64,000 nucleotides of DNA from ZC4RG29 sp964521255. Its GTDB lineage: Bacteria; Bacteroidota; Bacteroidia; Cytophagales; Cyclobacteriaceae. Below are positions 52,580 to 61,891 of the stretch, in pieces. The notes below the pieces were generated by a model, which ran no database searches, was not told where the DNA came from, and saw only the letters and a program-made list of their open reading frames with translations. Location of the stretch: NCBI GenBank assembly GCA_964521255.1, contig CAZFRM010000007.1, forward strand, positions 119,633 to 183,632. The letters are read 5' to 3'. Position numbers and translations under genes: made by a program. Each line of letters starts with the position of its first letter. The stretch's first letter is position 1.

Positions 52580-54994
52580 TCAATCGTACAACGGCGGAAA
52601 TTTCTCTTCTTCCGCTTCCCTCATCAAAGCATAAATCTTATCAAATACTTCGTCGGCATTCGGTTTGGAGAAATAATCGCCATCTGAAGCATAAGCAGGA
52701 CGATGTTCTTTACCGGTTATCGTAATGGGCTTTGAATCAAGATAGGGATATGCATTTTGAACTTCAATCACCTGGTGCATCATAAACGCACTCGCTCCTC
52801 CCGGAACATCTTCATCAGCGAAAACAACACGGTTGGTTTTCTTTATCGACTCTACTATGGAGTGGTGAATATCAAAGGGTAGCAATGTTTGCACATCAAT
52901 GACTTCACATGAAATACCAACACGTTCTAATTCTTCGGCGGCCTCCATTACCACCCGGCACATAGAGGCATAGGTAACAACAGTCACATCCGTTCCTGTT
53001 CTGAGTATTTCAGGAACACCAAGAGGAATTGTAAATTCACCAATATTATCAGGAATGCGTTCCTTCAACCGATAGCCATTGAGGCATTCAATAATTAAAG
53101 CGGCATCGTCAGATCTTAACATCGTATTGTAAAATCCTGCGGCCTGCGTCATATTACGCGGAACAAGAATATAGATTCCACGCAAGCTGTTAAGTATCAT
53201 TCCAATGGGCGAACCAGCATGCCAAATGCCTTCCAGGCGATGACCCCTGGTACGAATTATTAATGGAGCCTTCTGCCCTCCTCTCGTTCTATACTGCAAA
53301 CAAGCCAGGTCATCAGAAAGCGTTTGCAAAGCATAAATGAAATAATCGAGATATTGTATCTCAGCAATCGGTCTTAATCCACGAATAGCCGCTCCAATAC
53401 CCTGACCGATAATAGTGGGTTCACGAATACCTGTATCAGTAACCCTAAGCTCACCATGTTTTTGCTGAAGGCCGGCAAATCCCTGGTTTACATCACCAAT
53501 CCTTCCTACATCTTCCCCGAAGGCAAAGACAAGTGGATCTCGGGTTAATGCGGCATCGAAACATAACCTCAAAACTTCTCTTCCATCTACAAGGGACGAT
53601 GTGTCACTATACAAAGGCTCAACATGCTTTACTTTCAATGCTGATTCTGCCGACTGACTATACAAATGAGAACTATACCGATCCAGATTTTCAATCTCTT
53701 TCTCTTTAATCCATTTTGTCAATTCATTTCTTAACGCACTGTCCTCTCCTATCAGCAACCTCGCGGCTCGCTTGGCGGCTTTAACAGTATCTAATCTTGT
53801 AGAATTTACGGTTCTTACCAGATCGTTTTTTATCTGGAGCATACCCGACCGTTTTATATTTTCATCAGCAGCGCGATTCAAGAATTCCAAAATAATTTTC
53901 TGATCTTTCCTGATGTCATCCATAAAAGATTTCCAGGCCCTGTCTTTTGCTGTGCGCGCTGACGATTTCGCTTCTTGCTCAATGGCCTGAACTTCTTCAG
54001 GGAGAATCATTACTTCCTCCATAATCCATTGACGCATCTTCCGTAAACAATCATGCTCAGCTTCCCACGCCAGTCTTTCCTTCGACTTATAACGTTCATG
54101 AGATCCGGATGTAGAATGACCTTGTGGCTGAGTCATTTCAACAACATGAACCATTACGGGAACATGTTCTTCCCGGCATATCCTTTCGGCTTCTTTATAA
54201 ACTTCAAGAAGGGCAGAGTAATCCCAACCCTTTACTGTTAAAATTTCAAAACCCTTTTCTGTAGCCGTTCGCTGTAAACCTGAGAGCGCTTTCGAAATAC
54301 TTCCTTTCGTAGTATGATATTCCTGGGGTACAGATATTCCATAGTCATCATCCCATATGGAAATTAACATTGGGACCTGGAGAACTCCGGCGGCATTCAT
54401 TGCCTCCAAAAAGAGTCCTTCTGAAGTAGAGGCATTACCAATGGTACCGAATGCTACTTCATTGCCATTAATGGAAAGATTTTTATAATCCTGTAGCAGG
54501 GGATTGTTCCGAAATAATTTCGATGCATATGCCAAACCTAACAGTCGGGGCATTTGTCCGGCAGTTGGAGAAATATCCGCGGTTACATTATACTGTTCGG
54601 TAAGGTTTTTCAACAATCCATCATCATCAAGCATGCGCGTAGCAAAGTGGCCATTCATTTGCCTTCCGGCTGAAGCGGGATCTGCATTCACATCAGCATG
54701 TGCATAGAGTTGAGCGAAGTATTGCTGAACGGTCATGTCGCCAATCGCGAATGCAAAAGTCTGATCACGATAATAACCTGCGCGGAAATCACCCAGTTTG
54801 AAAACTTTTGACATCGCTATCTGGGCGAGTTCTTTTCCATCACCAAAAATTCCAAACTTTGCTTTGCCCATGAAAACTTCCTTGCGTCCTAATACACTTG
54901 CTTCACGGCTTTCAACGGCAAGACGAAAGTCAGACAAGATCTCTTTTATCTTTGCCTGGGAATATTTTGTTCTTACTTCCTTTAATTCACTCAA
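52580..54994 (-). CDS. Fused 2-oxoacid dehydrogenase E1 alpha-beta protein
   Basis: 804 residues combining E1 alpha (about 1-420) and E1 beta (about 465-800), the branched-chain/acetoin type of thiamine-diphosphate dehydrogenase. Seen in alpha: AFGTIGNASTSEGLFLEAMN and WDDDYGISVP (the usual GDG...NN thiamine motif is modified), HSTSGSHERYKSKERLAWE (phosphorylation-loop region); in beta: GEDVGRIGDVNQGFAGLQQK, EIQYLDYFIYALQTLSDDLA, and FADEDVPGGASAFMMHQV. The start is TTG at 54994 because a stop lies two codons upstream in frame. E2 and E3 are not in the window. Likely for branched-chain 2-oxoacids. Confidence 0.92.
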   Translation of the reverse strand: MSELKEVRTKYSQAKIKEILSDFRLAVESREASVLGRKEVFMGKAKFGIFGDGKELAQIAMSKVFKLGDFRAGYYRDQTFAFAIGDMTVQQYFAQLYAHADVNADPASAGRQMNGHFATRMLDDDGLLKNLTEQYNVTADISPTAGQMPRLLGLAYASKLFRNNPLLQDYKNLSINGNEVAFGTIGNASTSEGLFLEAMNAAGVLQVPMLISIWDDDYGISVPQEYHTTKGSISKALSGLQRTATEKGFEILTVKGWDYSALLEVYKEAERICREEHVPVMVHVVEMTQPQGHSTSGSHERYKSKERLAWEAEHDCLRKMRQWIMEEVMILPEEVQAIEQEAKSSARTAKDRAWKSFMDDIRKDQKIILEFLNRAADENIKRSGMLQIKNDLVRTVNSTRLDTVKAAKRAARLLIGEDSALRNELTKWIKEKEIENLDRYSSHLYSQSAESALKVKHVEPLYSDTSSLVDGREVLRLCFDAALTRDPLVFAFGEDVGRIGDVNQGFAGLQQKHGELRVTDTGIREPTIIGQGIGAAIRGLRPIAEIQYLDYFIYALQTLSDDLACLQYRTRGGQKAPLIIRTRGHRLEGIWHAGSPIGMILNSLRGIYILVPRNMTQAAGFYNTMLRSDDAALIIECLNGYRLKERIPDNIGEFTIPLGVPEILRTGTDVTVVTYASMCRVVMEAAEELERVGISCEVIDVQTLLPFDIHHSIVESIKKTNRVVFADEDVPGGASAFMMHQVIEVQNAYPYLDSKPITITGKEHRPAYASDGDYFSKPNADEVFDKIYALMREAEEEKFPPLYD

Positions 54995-55057
54995 GATTTA
55001 GAATTTGAATGGATTGAACAACTGTTAGGGTCAAAAATAGGCAATACATATAACCTT

Positions 55058-55441
55058 TCAAAAACCTCTTTCGGCAACATGCTTTGCCCAATCGCCAGAC
55101 GGAATTTCTACATCATGGGGATTAATCTCTGAAAATAAATATATGCCATATAAGTTTTGGTCAATTTTAATTTCATCATAATAATATCCGGCTTCCAGTT
55201 CCATATTGTGAATGGAGCTGGCCGTTAAAGATTCAAGCCGGAATAACTCAGCAATTATTGTTTCGGCAGGATCAGGTGTCTTTACGGCATAAGGATATTC
55301 GATGAGCGAAATAAGTTTGTATCCTCCTAATGCTACGGTCTTTATATAGTGCATCTCATGCTGAAAAGAAGCATAATTCTCCATCCCCTTTCGCAGGGTA
55401 CCATAAAAAGCGTATAACCCATTCCTGTTCATTGGTATCAT
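55058..55441 (-). CDS. Gamma-glutamylcyclotransferase-like (AIG2/GGCT) protein
   Basis: 127 residues. Start ATG 55441, with a second ATG three codons on. Seen: YAFYGTLRKGMENY (the family's YGTLR motif, about residues 10-23), ELFRLE (catalytic-like Glu region) and MELEAGYYYDE (about 80-90). Could act on gamma-glutamyl peptides or amines; the exact reaction is not known. Confidence 0.75.
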   Translation of the reverse strand: MIPMNRNGLYAFYGTLRKGMENYASFQHEMHYIKTVALGGYKLISLIEYPYAVKTPDPAETIIAELFRLESLTASSIHNMELEAGYYYDEIKIDQNLYGIYLFSEINPHDVEIPSGDWAKHVAERGF

Positions 55442-55527
55442 TAAAACCTTTTCAAAACTTTATTCATTAATACAAGAACATAATGAATCGTTCATTCATT
55501 TATATTGCAACCTATTAAACGTTAGTT

Positions 55528-56643
55528 ATGATTATAGGAATCCCCAAAGAAATCAAAAATAATGAAAACCGCGTTGCTTTGACACCAGCCGGTACGCAAG
55601 AGCTTTCCAAAAGAGGTCATACTATTTACATTCAGTCGACTGCAGGACTGGGAAGCGGTTTCGCTGACGAAGAGTATCAACGGGCCGGTGCCACAATTCT
55701 TCCGGATGCTATTGATATTTTTAGCAGCGCAGATATGATTATGAAAGTAAAGGAACCTATAGAACTTGAATATAAACTTATCAGGAAGGATCAACTGATT
55801 TTCACGTACTTCCATTTTGCTTCTTATGAGCCTTTGACACGAGCGATGATTGCAAGTGGTGCAATTTGTCTTTCGTATGAAACAGTAGAACGCCCTGATG
55901 GCAGCTTACCTTTGCTGATACCAATGTCAGAAGTAGCGGGCAGAATGGCTATTCAGGAAGGCGCCAAGTATTTGGAAAAACCATTGAAGGGAAGAGGAAT
56001 ACTTTTGGGTGGCGTTCCAGGTGTAAGACCTGCAAAAGTTTTAGTTCTTGGCGCTGGTGTTGTCGGTACCCAGGCTGCAAGAATTGCTGCCGGTATGGGA
56101 GCCGATGTTACTGTATTGGATATTAATATCAACCGCCTTAGGTATCTCGATGATGTAATGCCGAAAAATGTACACACCGTGGTGTCAAACGAATATACCA
56201 TACGTGAGTTGGTTAAGGATCATGACCTGATCGTAGGCGCTGTTCTTGTTCCTGGTGCTAAAGCTCCGCGTTTAGTAACACGTGACATGTTAAAAACTAT
56301 GCGCCCCGGAACTGTGCTTGTAGATGTTGCCGTTGATCAGGGCGGATGTATTGAAACCTGTACGCCTACAACACATGAAAATCCTACTTTCATCATTGAT
56401 GATGTTGTACACTATTGTGTAGCTAACATGCCCGGTGCTGTTCCCTATACCTCAACACTTGCGCTAACCAATGCCACCTTACCTTATGCTATTAAACTCG
56501 CCAAACAAGGCTGGGTAAAAGCCTGCCAGGAAAATTCAGATTTAATGCTGGGCCTGAATATTATCAAAGGTGATGTTGTGTATAAAGCTGTTGCAGATGC
56601 TTTCGGTTTGCCTTACACAGATTTAGCTAAGTATGTTAATTGA
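55528..56643 (+). CDS. ald: Alanine dehydrogenase
   Basis: 371 residues, usual length. NAD-dependent L-alanine/pyruvate conversion with ammonia. Seen: MIIGIPKEIKNNENRVALTP (start), MIMKVKEP (substrate Lys, about 74), HFASYEPLTRAM, the NAD-binding GVRPAKVLVLGAGVVGTQAA (about 167-186), and the active-site ALTNATLPYA. Confidence 0.97.
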   Translation: MIIGIPKEIKNNENRVALTPAGTQELSKRGHTIYIQSTAGLGSGFADEEYQRAGATILPDAIDIFSSADMIMKVKEPIELEYKLIRKDQLIFTYFHFASYEPLTRAMIASGAICLSYETVERPDGSLPLLIPMSEVAGRMAIQEGAKYLEKPLKGRGILLGGVPGVRPAKVLVLGAGVVGTQAARIAAGMGADVTVLDININRLRYLDDVMPKNVHTVVSNEYTIRELVKDHDLIVGAVLVPGAKAPRLVTRDMLKTMRPGTVLVDVAVDQGGCIETCTPTTHENPTFIIDDVVHYCVANMPGAVPYTSTLALTNATLPYAIKLAKQGWVKACQENSDLMLGLNIIKGDVVYKAVADAFGLPYTDLAKYVN

Positions 56644-56660
56644 TTGTTTTTCTGGATTTA

Positions 56661-56738
56661 TTTCCCGCAGATCACGCTGATAAGCGCAGAACTTAAGACA
56701 AAGAATTTTCTGCGATCATCTGCGAAATCTGCGGGAAA
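56661..56738. repeat. Inverted repeat between convergent genes
   Basis: TTTCCCGCAGAT (56661-56672) pairs exactly with ATCTGCGGGAAA (56727-56738); additional short matches (CGCAGA / TCTGCG) lie inside. A common Bacteroidota intergenic repeat that could end both transcripts. Confidence 0.75.
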
Positions 56739-56767
56739 GAAAAGAGTCTTGCATCAATTAAGTGTAA

Positions 56768-57211
56768 TCACCCAAACAATGGAAATTGGTCCAACAGTGT
56801 AGTTGTCTTTTCCACATGATTCACTGAACAACACAGATGTGTGAGGCCATTAGTAAGACCGATATACTCTGCTTTTATTGTGCTATTGTAAACGGATACC
56901 TGCTGTACCGCTGAGCGATTTATTTTCTGATCGGGTGCCTTGCATTCAATTACCATCCAGGGTCTTCCAGCATGATCAAAAACGACAATATCTGACCTTT
57001 TTCGTAACCTGTTGAATTGCAATCCACCCTCAACTTTGATCAAACTTTTAGGGTAGCCGAGTTGAACAATCAAGTAATTAATAAAATGCTGACGCACCCA
57101 TTCCTCCGGAGTAAGCATTACATACTTTTTACGGGCTGTATCAAAGATGAATATTTTACCTTCTGTTTTCTTAAGTTTATATTCATACGCCGGTAGGTTC
57201 AACTGAATCAT
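56768..57211 (-). CDS. Stand-alone HsdR N-terminal-like nuclease domain protein
   Basis: 147 residues. Resembles the N-terminal nuclease domain of type I restriction R proteins without helicase: EWVRQHFINYLIVQLGYP, then RSDIVVFDHAGRPWMVIECK, a D-x(n)-E-x-K nuclease signature (about 72-91), then QVSVYNSTIKAEYIGLTNG. Conserved as a lone gene in Bacteroidota; role unknown. There is no restriction-modification operon here. Confidence 0.85.
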   Translation of the reverse strand: MIQLNLPAYEYKLKKTEGKIFIFDTARKKYVMLTPEEWVRQHFINYLIVQLGYPKSLIKVEGGLQFNRLRKRSDIVVFDHAGRPWMVIECKAPDQKINRSAVQQVSVYNSTIKAEYIGLTNGLTHLCCSVNHVEKTTTLLDQFPLFG

Positions 57212-57243
57212 ATCCGCAAATAAAAGAATCTTCGACTAATAAA

Positions 57244-58014
57244 ATGAAAACAAAACAAGAGATAGCCGAAAATTGGTTGCCCCGTTACACCGGGCAAAAG
57301 CTTGATGATTTCGGGAAATATATTCTGCTAACGAATTTTAACAATTATGTCGTCATGTTCGCAGAGCAACATGGCGTACCGTTAAATGGAGTGGATAGGG
57401 CAATGTTAAACGCAACAGCCGATGGCATAACAATAATCAATTTCGGAATGGGTAGTCCAAATGCCGCAACTATAATAGACTGCCTGAGTGCCATTAAGCC
57501 ACAAGCTTGTTTATTCCTGGGAAAATGCGGCGGACTAAAAAAGAAAAATGTTATTGGTGATTTTATCCTTCCTATCGCGGCCATACGCGGGGAAGGTACT
57601 TCCAATGATTACTACCCGCAAGAAGTACCTGCATTACCAGCGTTCGCTCTGCAAAAAGCCATCTCCACCACTATTCGCGATCATAACCAGGATTACTGGA
57701 CCGGAACAGTTTACACTACTAATCGCAGGGTGTGGGAATGGGACGAAGAATTTAAAAGCTATTTGCGAAAAATTCGTGTCATGGCTATCGATATGGAGAC
57801 AGCAACGATATTCACGACCGCCTTTGCCAATGAAATTCCAACAGGAGCATTATTACTTGTTTCCGATCAGCCAATGATTGAGCAGGGCGTTAAAACTGAG
57901 AACAGCGATCAAAGTGTTACTCAACAATTCGTACCACTGCACCTTAAAGTGGGAATTGAATCGCTGAAACAATTAATTAATAATGGAATGACTGTGAAGC
58001 ACCTGAGATATTAG
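57244..58014 (+). CDS. amn: AMP nucleosidase
   Basis: 256 residues, the short Bacteroidota form. Hydrolyses AMP to adenine and ribose 5-phosphate. Seen: FGMGSPNAATIIDCL (about 60-74), ACLFLGKCGGLK (about 84-95), GDFILPIAAIRGEGTSNDYY (about 99-118), and the phosphorylase-family MAIDMETATIFTTAF (about 180-194). Confidence 0.9.
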   Translation: MKTKQEIAENWLPRYTGQKLDDFGKYILLTNFNNYVVMFAEQHGVPLNGVDRAMLNATADGITIINFGMGSPNAATIIDCLSAIKPQACLFLGKCGGLKKKNVIGDFILPIAAIRGEGTSNDYYPQEVPALPAFALQKAISTTIRDHNQDYWTGTVYTTNRRVWEWDEEFKSYLRKIRVMAIDMETATIFTTAFANEIPTGALLLVSDQPMIEQGVKTENSDQSVTQQFVPLHLKVGIESLKQLINNGMTVKHLRY

Positions 58015-58067
58015 GTAAGTTAAAAGTTATCCGTTAATAGGGAATACAACCAAATGGTATCCCACAA

Positions 58068-59396
58068 TTAACTGATAGCTTTCCTCTGAATATCCTTTGA
58101 CTTTACCCTAAGGAGAAAAATCAATCCCAACACAAAATATACTGCCAATGCCAGGGCACTGTTTCGCATGCTTCCGGTAAGCTGGTTGATGAATCCAAAG
58201 CTAAATGTGCCCAATACAATAGAGATATTGTAGGTGACATCAAAGAAACTAAAATAGGATGCAGTGTCAATTGTATTTTCAGGAATCAGTTTCGAATAGG
58301 TTGCACGAGCCAGCGATTGGATACCTCCCATTACCAGTCCGACAAGCAGCGCGAGTCCGTAAAACTGATATTCATGATTTATAAAATAAGCTATGAAGCA
58401 AACAACGATCCACAGCAGGATCATGACAGTCAATGTAAATTTATTTCCTCTCTGCTGCGACACGCGGGCAAAGAACCACGCGCCCAAAGATCCAACCAGT
58501 TGAATAAGCAAAATAGCAAGGATCAATCGATCACCAGGTAAATGCATTTCATCTGTCCCAAATAATGTGGCGAGATACATAACCGTTTGAACCCCCATAT
58601 TGAAAAAGAAAAATGCAAGAAGATACCGCTTCAAGTCAGGAGAATGCGTCAGGTTGCCCCAGACTTTTCTTATTTCCTGGTAACCTTTTAGCCAAATATT
58701 CCCAGATGGTTTTCTTCCATGTTTATTTTCCGGAAGTATTCTGAAAACAAGTGTTGAAAACCCCAGCCACCAAATCCCAACCAGCAAGAAGCTAAAACGC
58801 ATGGCATGCCATTCGTCTTTGAACACAAGAAACATTTCATAATTCATTACAACGAAGAGACAAATGATCAGGAGGATTACGCTTCCATAATACCCCATTG
58901 AATATCCCCTGGCACTCGTTGTATCATAACGATCTTCAGTAACAATTTCCGGAAGAAAGGCATCATAAAAAACAAGACTTCCCGAGTAGCCTATACTGGC
59001 GAGCACAGAACAAAAAATTCCCCATACAAGCGAGTCAATTCCTGTAAAAAAATACAGCCCCATGCATGATATGCTTCCGATGAAGACAAATATTTTCATG
59101 AAGAATTTCTTTCTTCCAGAGTAATCGGCCATTCCTGAAAGCAAGGGAAGAACTAAGGCCACAACCAAAAAAGAAAAAGACAAAGCGTAGCTGTACAGCA
59201 CTGAGTTAAGAATTGGAAATCCTAAAAAATTAATAACATCGCTGCCGGTTTCCGAAACTGCTTTCGCCTTATAATAAACAGGAAAGATAGCAGAGGCGAT
59301 AACCAATGAATACACAGAGTTAGCCCAGTCATACATGCACCAGGCGCGTATGGTTTTCGAATTGTTAAGCGGTGCTGCTATGCTAATAGCTTCCAT
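58068..59396 (-). CDS. MFS transporter of the UMF1/Atg22-like type
   Basis: 442 residues, about twelve membrane segments. Start MEAISIAAPLNNSKTIRAWC then MYDWANSVYSLVIASAIFP, the family signature. Further: LSGMADYSGRKKFFMKIF (typical MFS A-motif region), GLVMGGIQSLARATYSKLIP (about 350-369), and YFSFFDVTYNISIVLGTF. Substrate unknown (related eukaryotic Atg22 exports amino acids). The ATG follows directly on the T-run of the upstream terminator, so the promoter position is unclear; the next in-frame ATG is at residue 21. Confidence 0.88.
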   Translation of the reverse strand: MEAISIAAPLNNSKTIRAWCMYDWANSVYSLVIASAIFPVYYKAKAVSETGSDVINFLGFPILNSVLYSYALSFSFLVVALVLPLLSGMADYSGRKKFFMKIFVFIGSISCMGLYFFTGIDSLVWGIFCSVLASIGYSGSLVFYDAFLPEIVTEDRYDTTSARGYSMGYYGSVILLIICLFVVMNYEMFLVFKDEWHAMRFSFLLVGIWWLGFSTLVFRILPENKHGRKPSGNIWLKGYQEIRKVWGNLTHSPDLKRYLLAFFFFNMGVQTVMYLATLFGTDEMHLPGDRLILAILLIQLVGSLGAWFFARVSQQRGNKFTLTVMILLWIVVCFIAYFINHEYQFYGLALLVGLVMGGIQSLARATYSKLIPENTIDTASYFSFFDVTYNISIVLGTFSFGFINQLTGSMRNSALALAVYFVLGLIFLLRVKSKDIQRKAIS

Positions 59397-59425
59397 AAAA
59401 AAGGCCTTCTAAAACTTAGAAGGCC
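59397..59425 (-). terminator. Rho-independent terminator of the exbB/exbD operon
   Basis: Minus strand: GGCCTTCTAA (59425-59416) pairs with TTAGAAGGCC (59412-59403) around a GTT loop and is followed by TTTTTT, ending 1 nt before the MFS start codon. Confidence 0.85.
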
Positions 59426-59457
59426 AATTATTTTTTTAGTAACAATTTTAAATCGCG

Positions 59458-59922
59458 TTATATGTCCGCTCTCACTGGATTGGTTGAATAGAGTAACTTT
59501 CTGGCGTTAGCCTTTCTTAGCTCTGACTCAACATCAGCAATAATTCCACGCTTGGTTTCATTATCGATCTTCAGAGAAACGGTCATTTGATCGCGTTCAG
59601 ACTCATCAAGCTTAGCTTTTTCCTGGTTAACCCATTGAATAATTTCTTTAGGTTGAATAAAAACGTCATTAGCCTGTATTTTTGGCTCCTTGCCCCACTG
59701 CTCTACTTTATTTGGTTCACCTATATATAAGTAAGCCACCAGTGTTTTACGTTCCAGTTTTCTCAATTGAGAGGCTTGCGGAATGCGCTGCTTAACATTG
59801 ATTGATGAATCCCTCATTTGTGTCGTAACCATGAAGAAGAACAACAGCATGAACACTACATCTGGCATTGATGAAGTTGGGATATCCTGTTTAACGTTAG
59901 CTTTTTTCTTAAACTTTGACAT
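59458..59922 (-). CDS. exbD: ExbD/TolR-family protein
   Basis: 154 residues. Cytoplasmic N-terminus, membrane segment MPDVVFMLLFFFMVTTQM (about 19-36) with the conserved proton-channel Asp (residue 21), then a periplasmic domain. Part of a proton-motive-force motor that energises TonB-type transport or Tol-like functions. Last gene of the four-gene string. Confidence 0.92.
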   Translation of the reverse strand: MSKFKKKANVKQDIPTSSMPDVVFMLLFFFMVTTQMRDSSINVKQRIPQASQLRKLERKTLVAYLYIGEPNKVEQWGKEPKIQANDVFIQPKEIIQWVNQEKAKLDESERDQMTVSLKIDNETKRGIIADVESELRKANARKLLYSTNPVRADI

Positions 59923-59939
59923 ACTCTCTATAGTTTAGA

Positions 59940-60506
59940 TTATTGACCCCCTACTTTTGTAGGTTCTGCAATAGAAATATTCATTGGAATATCCTTTCGT
60001 CCTTTTTCATAGAGTTGCTGAAACTCCGGTGATTTGTTGGGAGAAGATGCTACCTCCCGCCATTTTTCATTCGTAATACCTGCCTGATCGGCATAAATGT
60101 CATAATAAGCTTTTTGTATTGCATCCAGAATTTCAATAAACTTTTTATGACTTGTACCACGGTCTGTTTTGTAGGAAACTATTGCCTTTGAGGGATTATC
60201 TGAAGAGGTAGGATCCTGACCATTGTTAAGAACAAATTTTTTAATTTCTTCAGCTAATTCTTCATTTGTCCTTGTCCAGGGTTCTCCTTCAACAAGTAAA
60301 TTATCAAATGAATTAATCTGAATTTTAAATAAGTTCTTCTCCAGAATCTTTACATCATCAGGAGGCAATGCATCAGGCGGAGGAGGCAAATAAACGCTTA
60401 AGCCTTTTATGTTTGCCACAGTGGTTGTAACCAAGAAGAACACTAGCAGCAAAAAAGCAATATCTGCCATTGACGCATTTGGAATTTCGGGTGTCGATCT
60501 AGGCAT
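59940..60506 (-). CDS. exbD: ExbD/TolR-family protein (second paralogue)
   Basis: 188 residues. MPRSTPEIPNASMADIAFLL, with the conserved Asp (residue 15) in the membrane segment ADIAFLLLVFFLVTTTVA; periplasmic C-domain with KAIVSYKTDRGTSHKKFIEI. The two ExbD proteins differ enough to be specialised; paired ExbDs are the usual Bacteroidota arrangement. Confidence 0.92.
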   Translation of the reverse strand: MPRSTPEIPNASMADIAFLLLVFFLVTTTVANIKGLSVYLPPPPDALPPDDVKILEKNLFKIQINSFDNLLVEGEPWTRTNEELAEEIKKFVLNNGQDPTSSDNPSKAIVSYKTDRGTSHKKFIEILDAIQKAYYDIYADQAGITNEKWREVASSPNKSPEFQQLYEKGRKDIPMNISIAEPTKVGGQ

Positions 60507-60512
60507 CTCGTT

Positions 60513-60830
60513 CTATTTTAATACTTTGCTTATTTCAGAATAAATCAATCCTATTATAGCGACTGCCATTGTTATATAGAACACGGTCAATCCTGCTCCA
60601 ATAATTTTAACCCCTCCTTCACCTACACCCAACACAGCCCATTCAGGCTTCACTGTCGAATCAGCGAGTGCATAGGCAATAATGAATACTACTACCAGTG
60701 CGACAACACCGTATAACGACTTGAAAAGGGTGGCCGGCGATTGCAGCGCATTAATTAATGGTAACCCTATAGCAGCGATTACTGCAATTACCAAAAGCGC
60801 ATAAGTGAAATATAATCCTACATCTAGCAT
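60513..60830 (-). CDS. Small three-helix membrane protein between ExbB and ExbD
   Basis: 105 residues with three membrane segments (YFTYALLVIAVIAAIGLPLI; GVVALVVVFIIAYALA; GLTVFYITMAVAIIGLIY). Unknown function; conserved position between exbB and exbD in Bacteroidota. The gaps to both neighbours are 6 nt, so it is probably part of the motor complex. Confidence 0.85.
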   Translation of the reverse strand: MLDVGLYFTYALLVIAVIAAIGLPLINALQSPATLFKSLYGVVALVVVFIIAYALADSTVKPEWAVLGVGEGGVKIIGAGLTVFYITMAVAIIGLIYSEISKVLK

Positions 60831-60836
60831 AATCTT

Positions 60837-61568
60837 TTATTTATTAGATACCAGTTTATGCTTCACCAATACATCAACCAATGAAATTGAAGCATCTTCC
60901 ATGGTGTTAACTATTGAATCAATTTTAGAAATGAGGTAGTTGTAAAATACCTGAAGAACCATACCCACAATAAGACCACCAACGGTTGTGATAAGGGCGG
61001 TTTTCATACCGTTTGCAACAATGTTTGGTGATATGTCACCTGCTTTTTCAATAGCATCGAAAGCCTGCACCATCCCTACAACCGTTCCAAAGAAACCAAG
61101 CATGGGACCAAGTGAAATAAAGAGTGAAATCCAGATAAGCCCTCTTTCCAGTTTACCCATCTCAACACCACCATAAGCGGTGATCGACTTTTCTACCATT
61201 TCAATACCTTCGGAATAGCGCATCAACCCTTGCGTAAAGATCGAAGCAACAGGTCCCCTTGTGTTACGTGTCACATCAAGCGCTGCATTTACACCTCCAT
61301 GAGATAACGCATCCTCGATCTGAGATAAAAGCTTTTTAGTATTTGTAGTTGCCAGATTCAAAGTAATAATTCGCTCAATTGAAAAAGCCAACCCTAATAT
61401 CAAAACGATCAAAATAGGTGTCATAAAAGTAGGACCACCAGCAATGAATTGATCTTTTAAAACTTCGTGAAATGATTGACTATCATCTGCAGGCAGAGTC
61501 TCCTGCGCAAAAAGAGTAGTGGACGCCAGTACCCCTACAAGTGCGAGAATCGCGAATTGTTTTTTCAT
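60837..61568 (-). CDS. exbB: ExbB/TolQ/MotA-family proton channel protein
   Basis: 243 residues from ATG 61568. The frame extends to a TTG at 61604, but that lies inside a TAATTTTG -7 box, while MKKQFAILALVGVLASTTLF gives a proper signal-like N-terminus. Seen: membrane segments at about 45-65 (PTFMTPILIVLILGLAFSIE), and LIWISLFISLGPMLGFFGTV and TVGGLIVGMVLQVFYNYL in the MotA/TolQ/ExbB domain. With the two ExbD proteins it should form the inner-membrane motor. Confidence 0.93.
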   Translation of the reverse strand: MKKQFAILALVGVLASTTLFAQETLPADDSQSFHEVLKDQFIAGGPTFMTPILIVLILGLAFSIERIITLNLATTNTKKLLSQIEDALSHGGVNAALDVTRNTRGPVASIFTQGLMRYSEGIEMVEKSITAYGGVEMGKLERGLIWISLFISLGPMLGFFGTVVGMVQAFDAIEKAGDISPNIVANGMKTALITTVGGLIVGMVLQVFYNYLISKIDSIVNTMEDASISLVDVLVKHKLVSNK

Positions 61569-61601
61569 AGTTAAAGGTTTAAGTAAAGCTTTTGAAGTTG
61601 C

Positions 61602-61609
61602 CAAAATTA
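61602..61609 (-). promoter_or_regulatory. -7 box (TAATTTTG) of the exbB operon
   Basis: Matches TAnnTTTG on the minus strand, 33 nt upstream of the chosen ATG; no perfect TTG lies about 20 nt further up. It argues against the longer TTG start of exbB. Confidence 0.45.
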
Positions 61610-61891
61610 AAGGTTTTGTTGATTTCTAAACACTTTTTAAAAAATATTTCTACTGGCGGAGCGCAACTTCAATAGTTTCAAGGCTAATAATTAAACAAAC
61701 GCACTAAAGTCACATGCCCTATCCTGTTTTTTAAAAAATTGTTAATACTTTGATAATCATCAGTCAAGTTGAGAAATCTGACGGACTACGTCCGCCGAAG
61801 CTCGCCGGAGGAAACTTTGCACCAAAACGAAACCTTTCTCACCCAGTGAAGCTCGCCTACTCCGCCAGTTGACGGCTTCGGCGAGCGAAGG

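Noticed and set aside
56768..57211. Type I restriction system
   Set aside because: Only the HsdR N-terminal-like domain is present; no helicase, HsdM or HsdS in the surroundings.
61740..61890. A gene in the GC-rich spacer by tRNA-Ser
   Set aside because: The sequence consists of degenerate TCCGCCGAAGCTCGCC-type repeats with no start and no domain.
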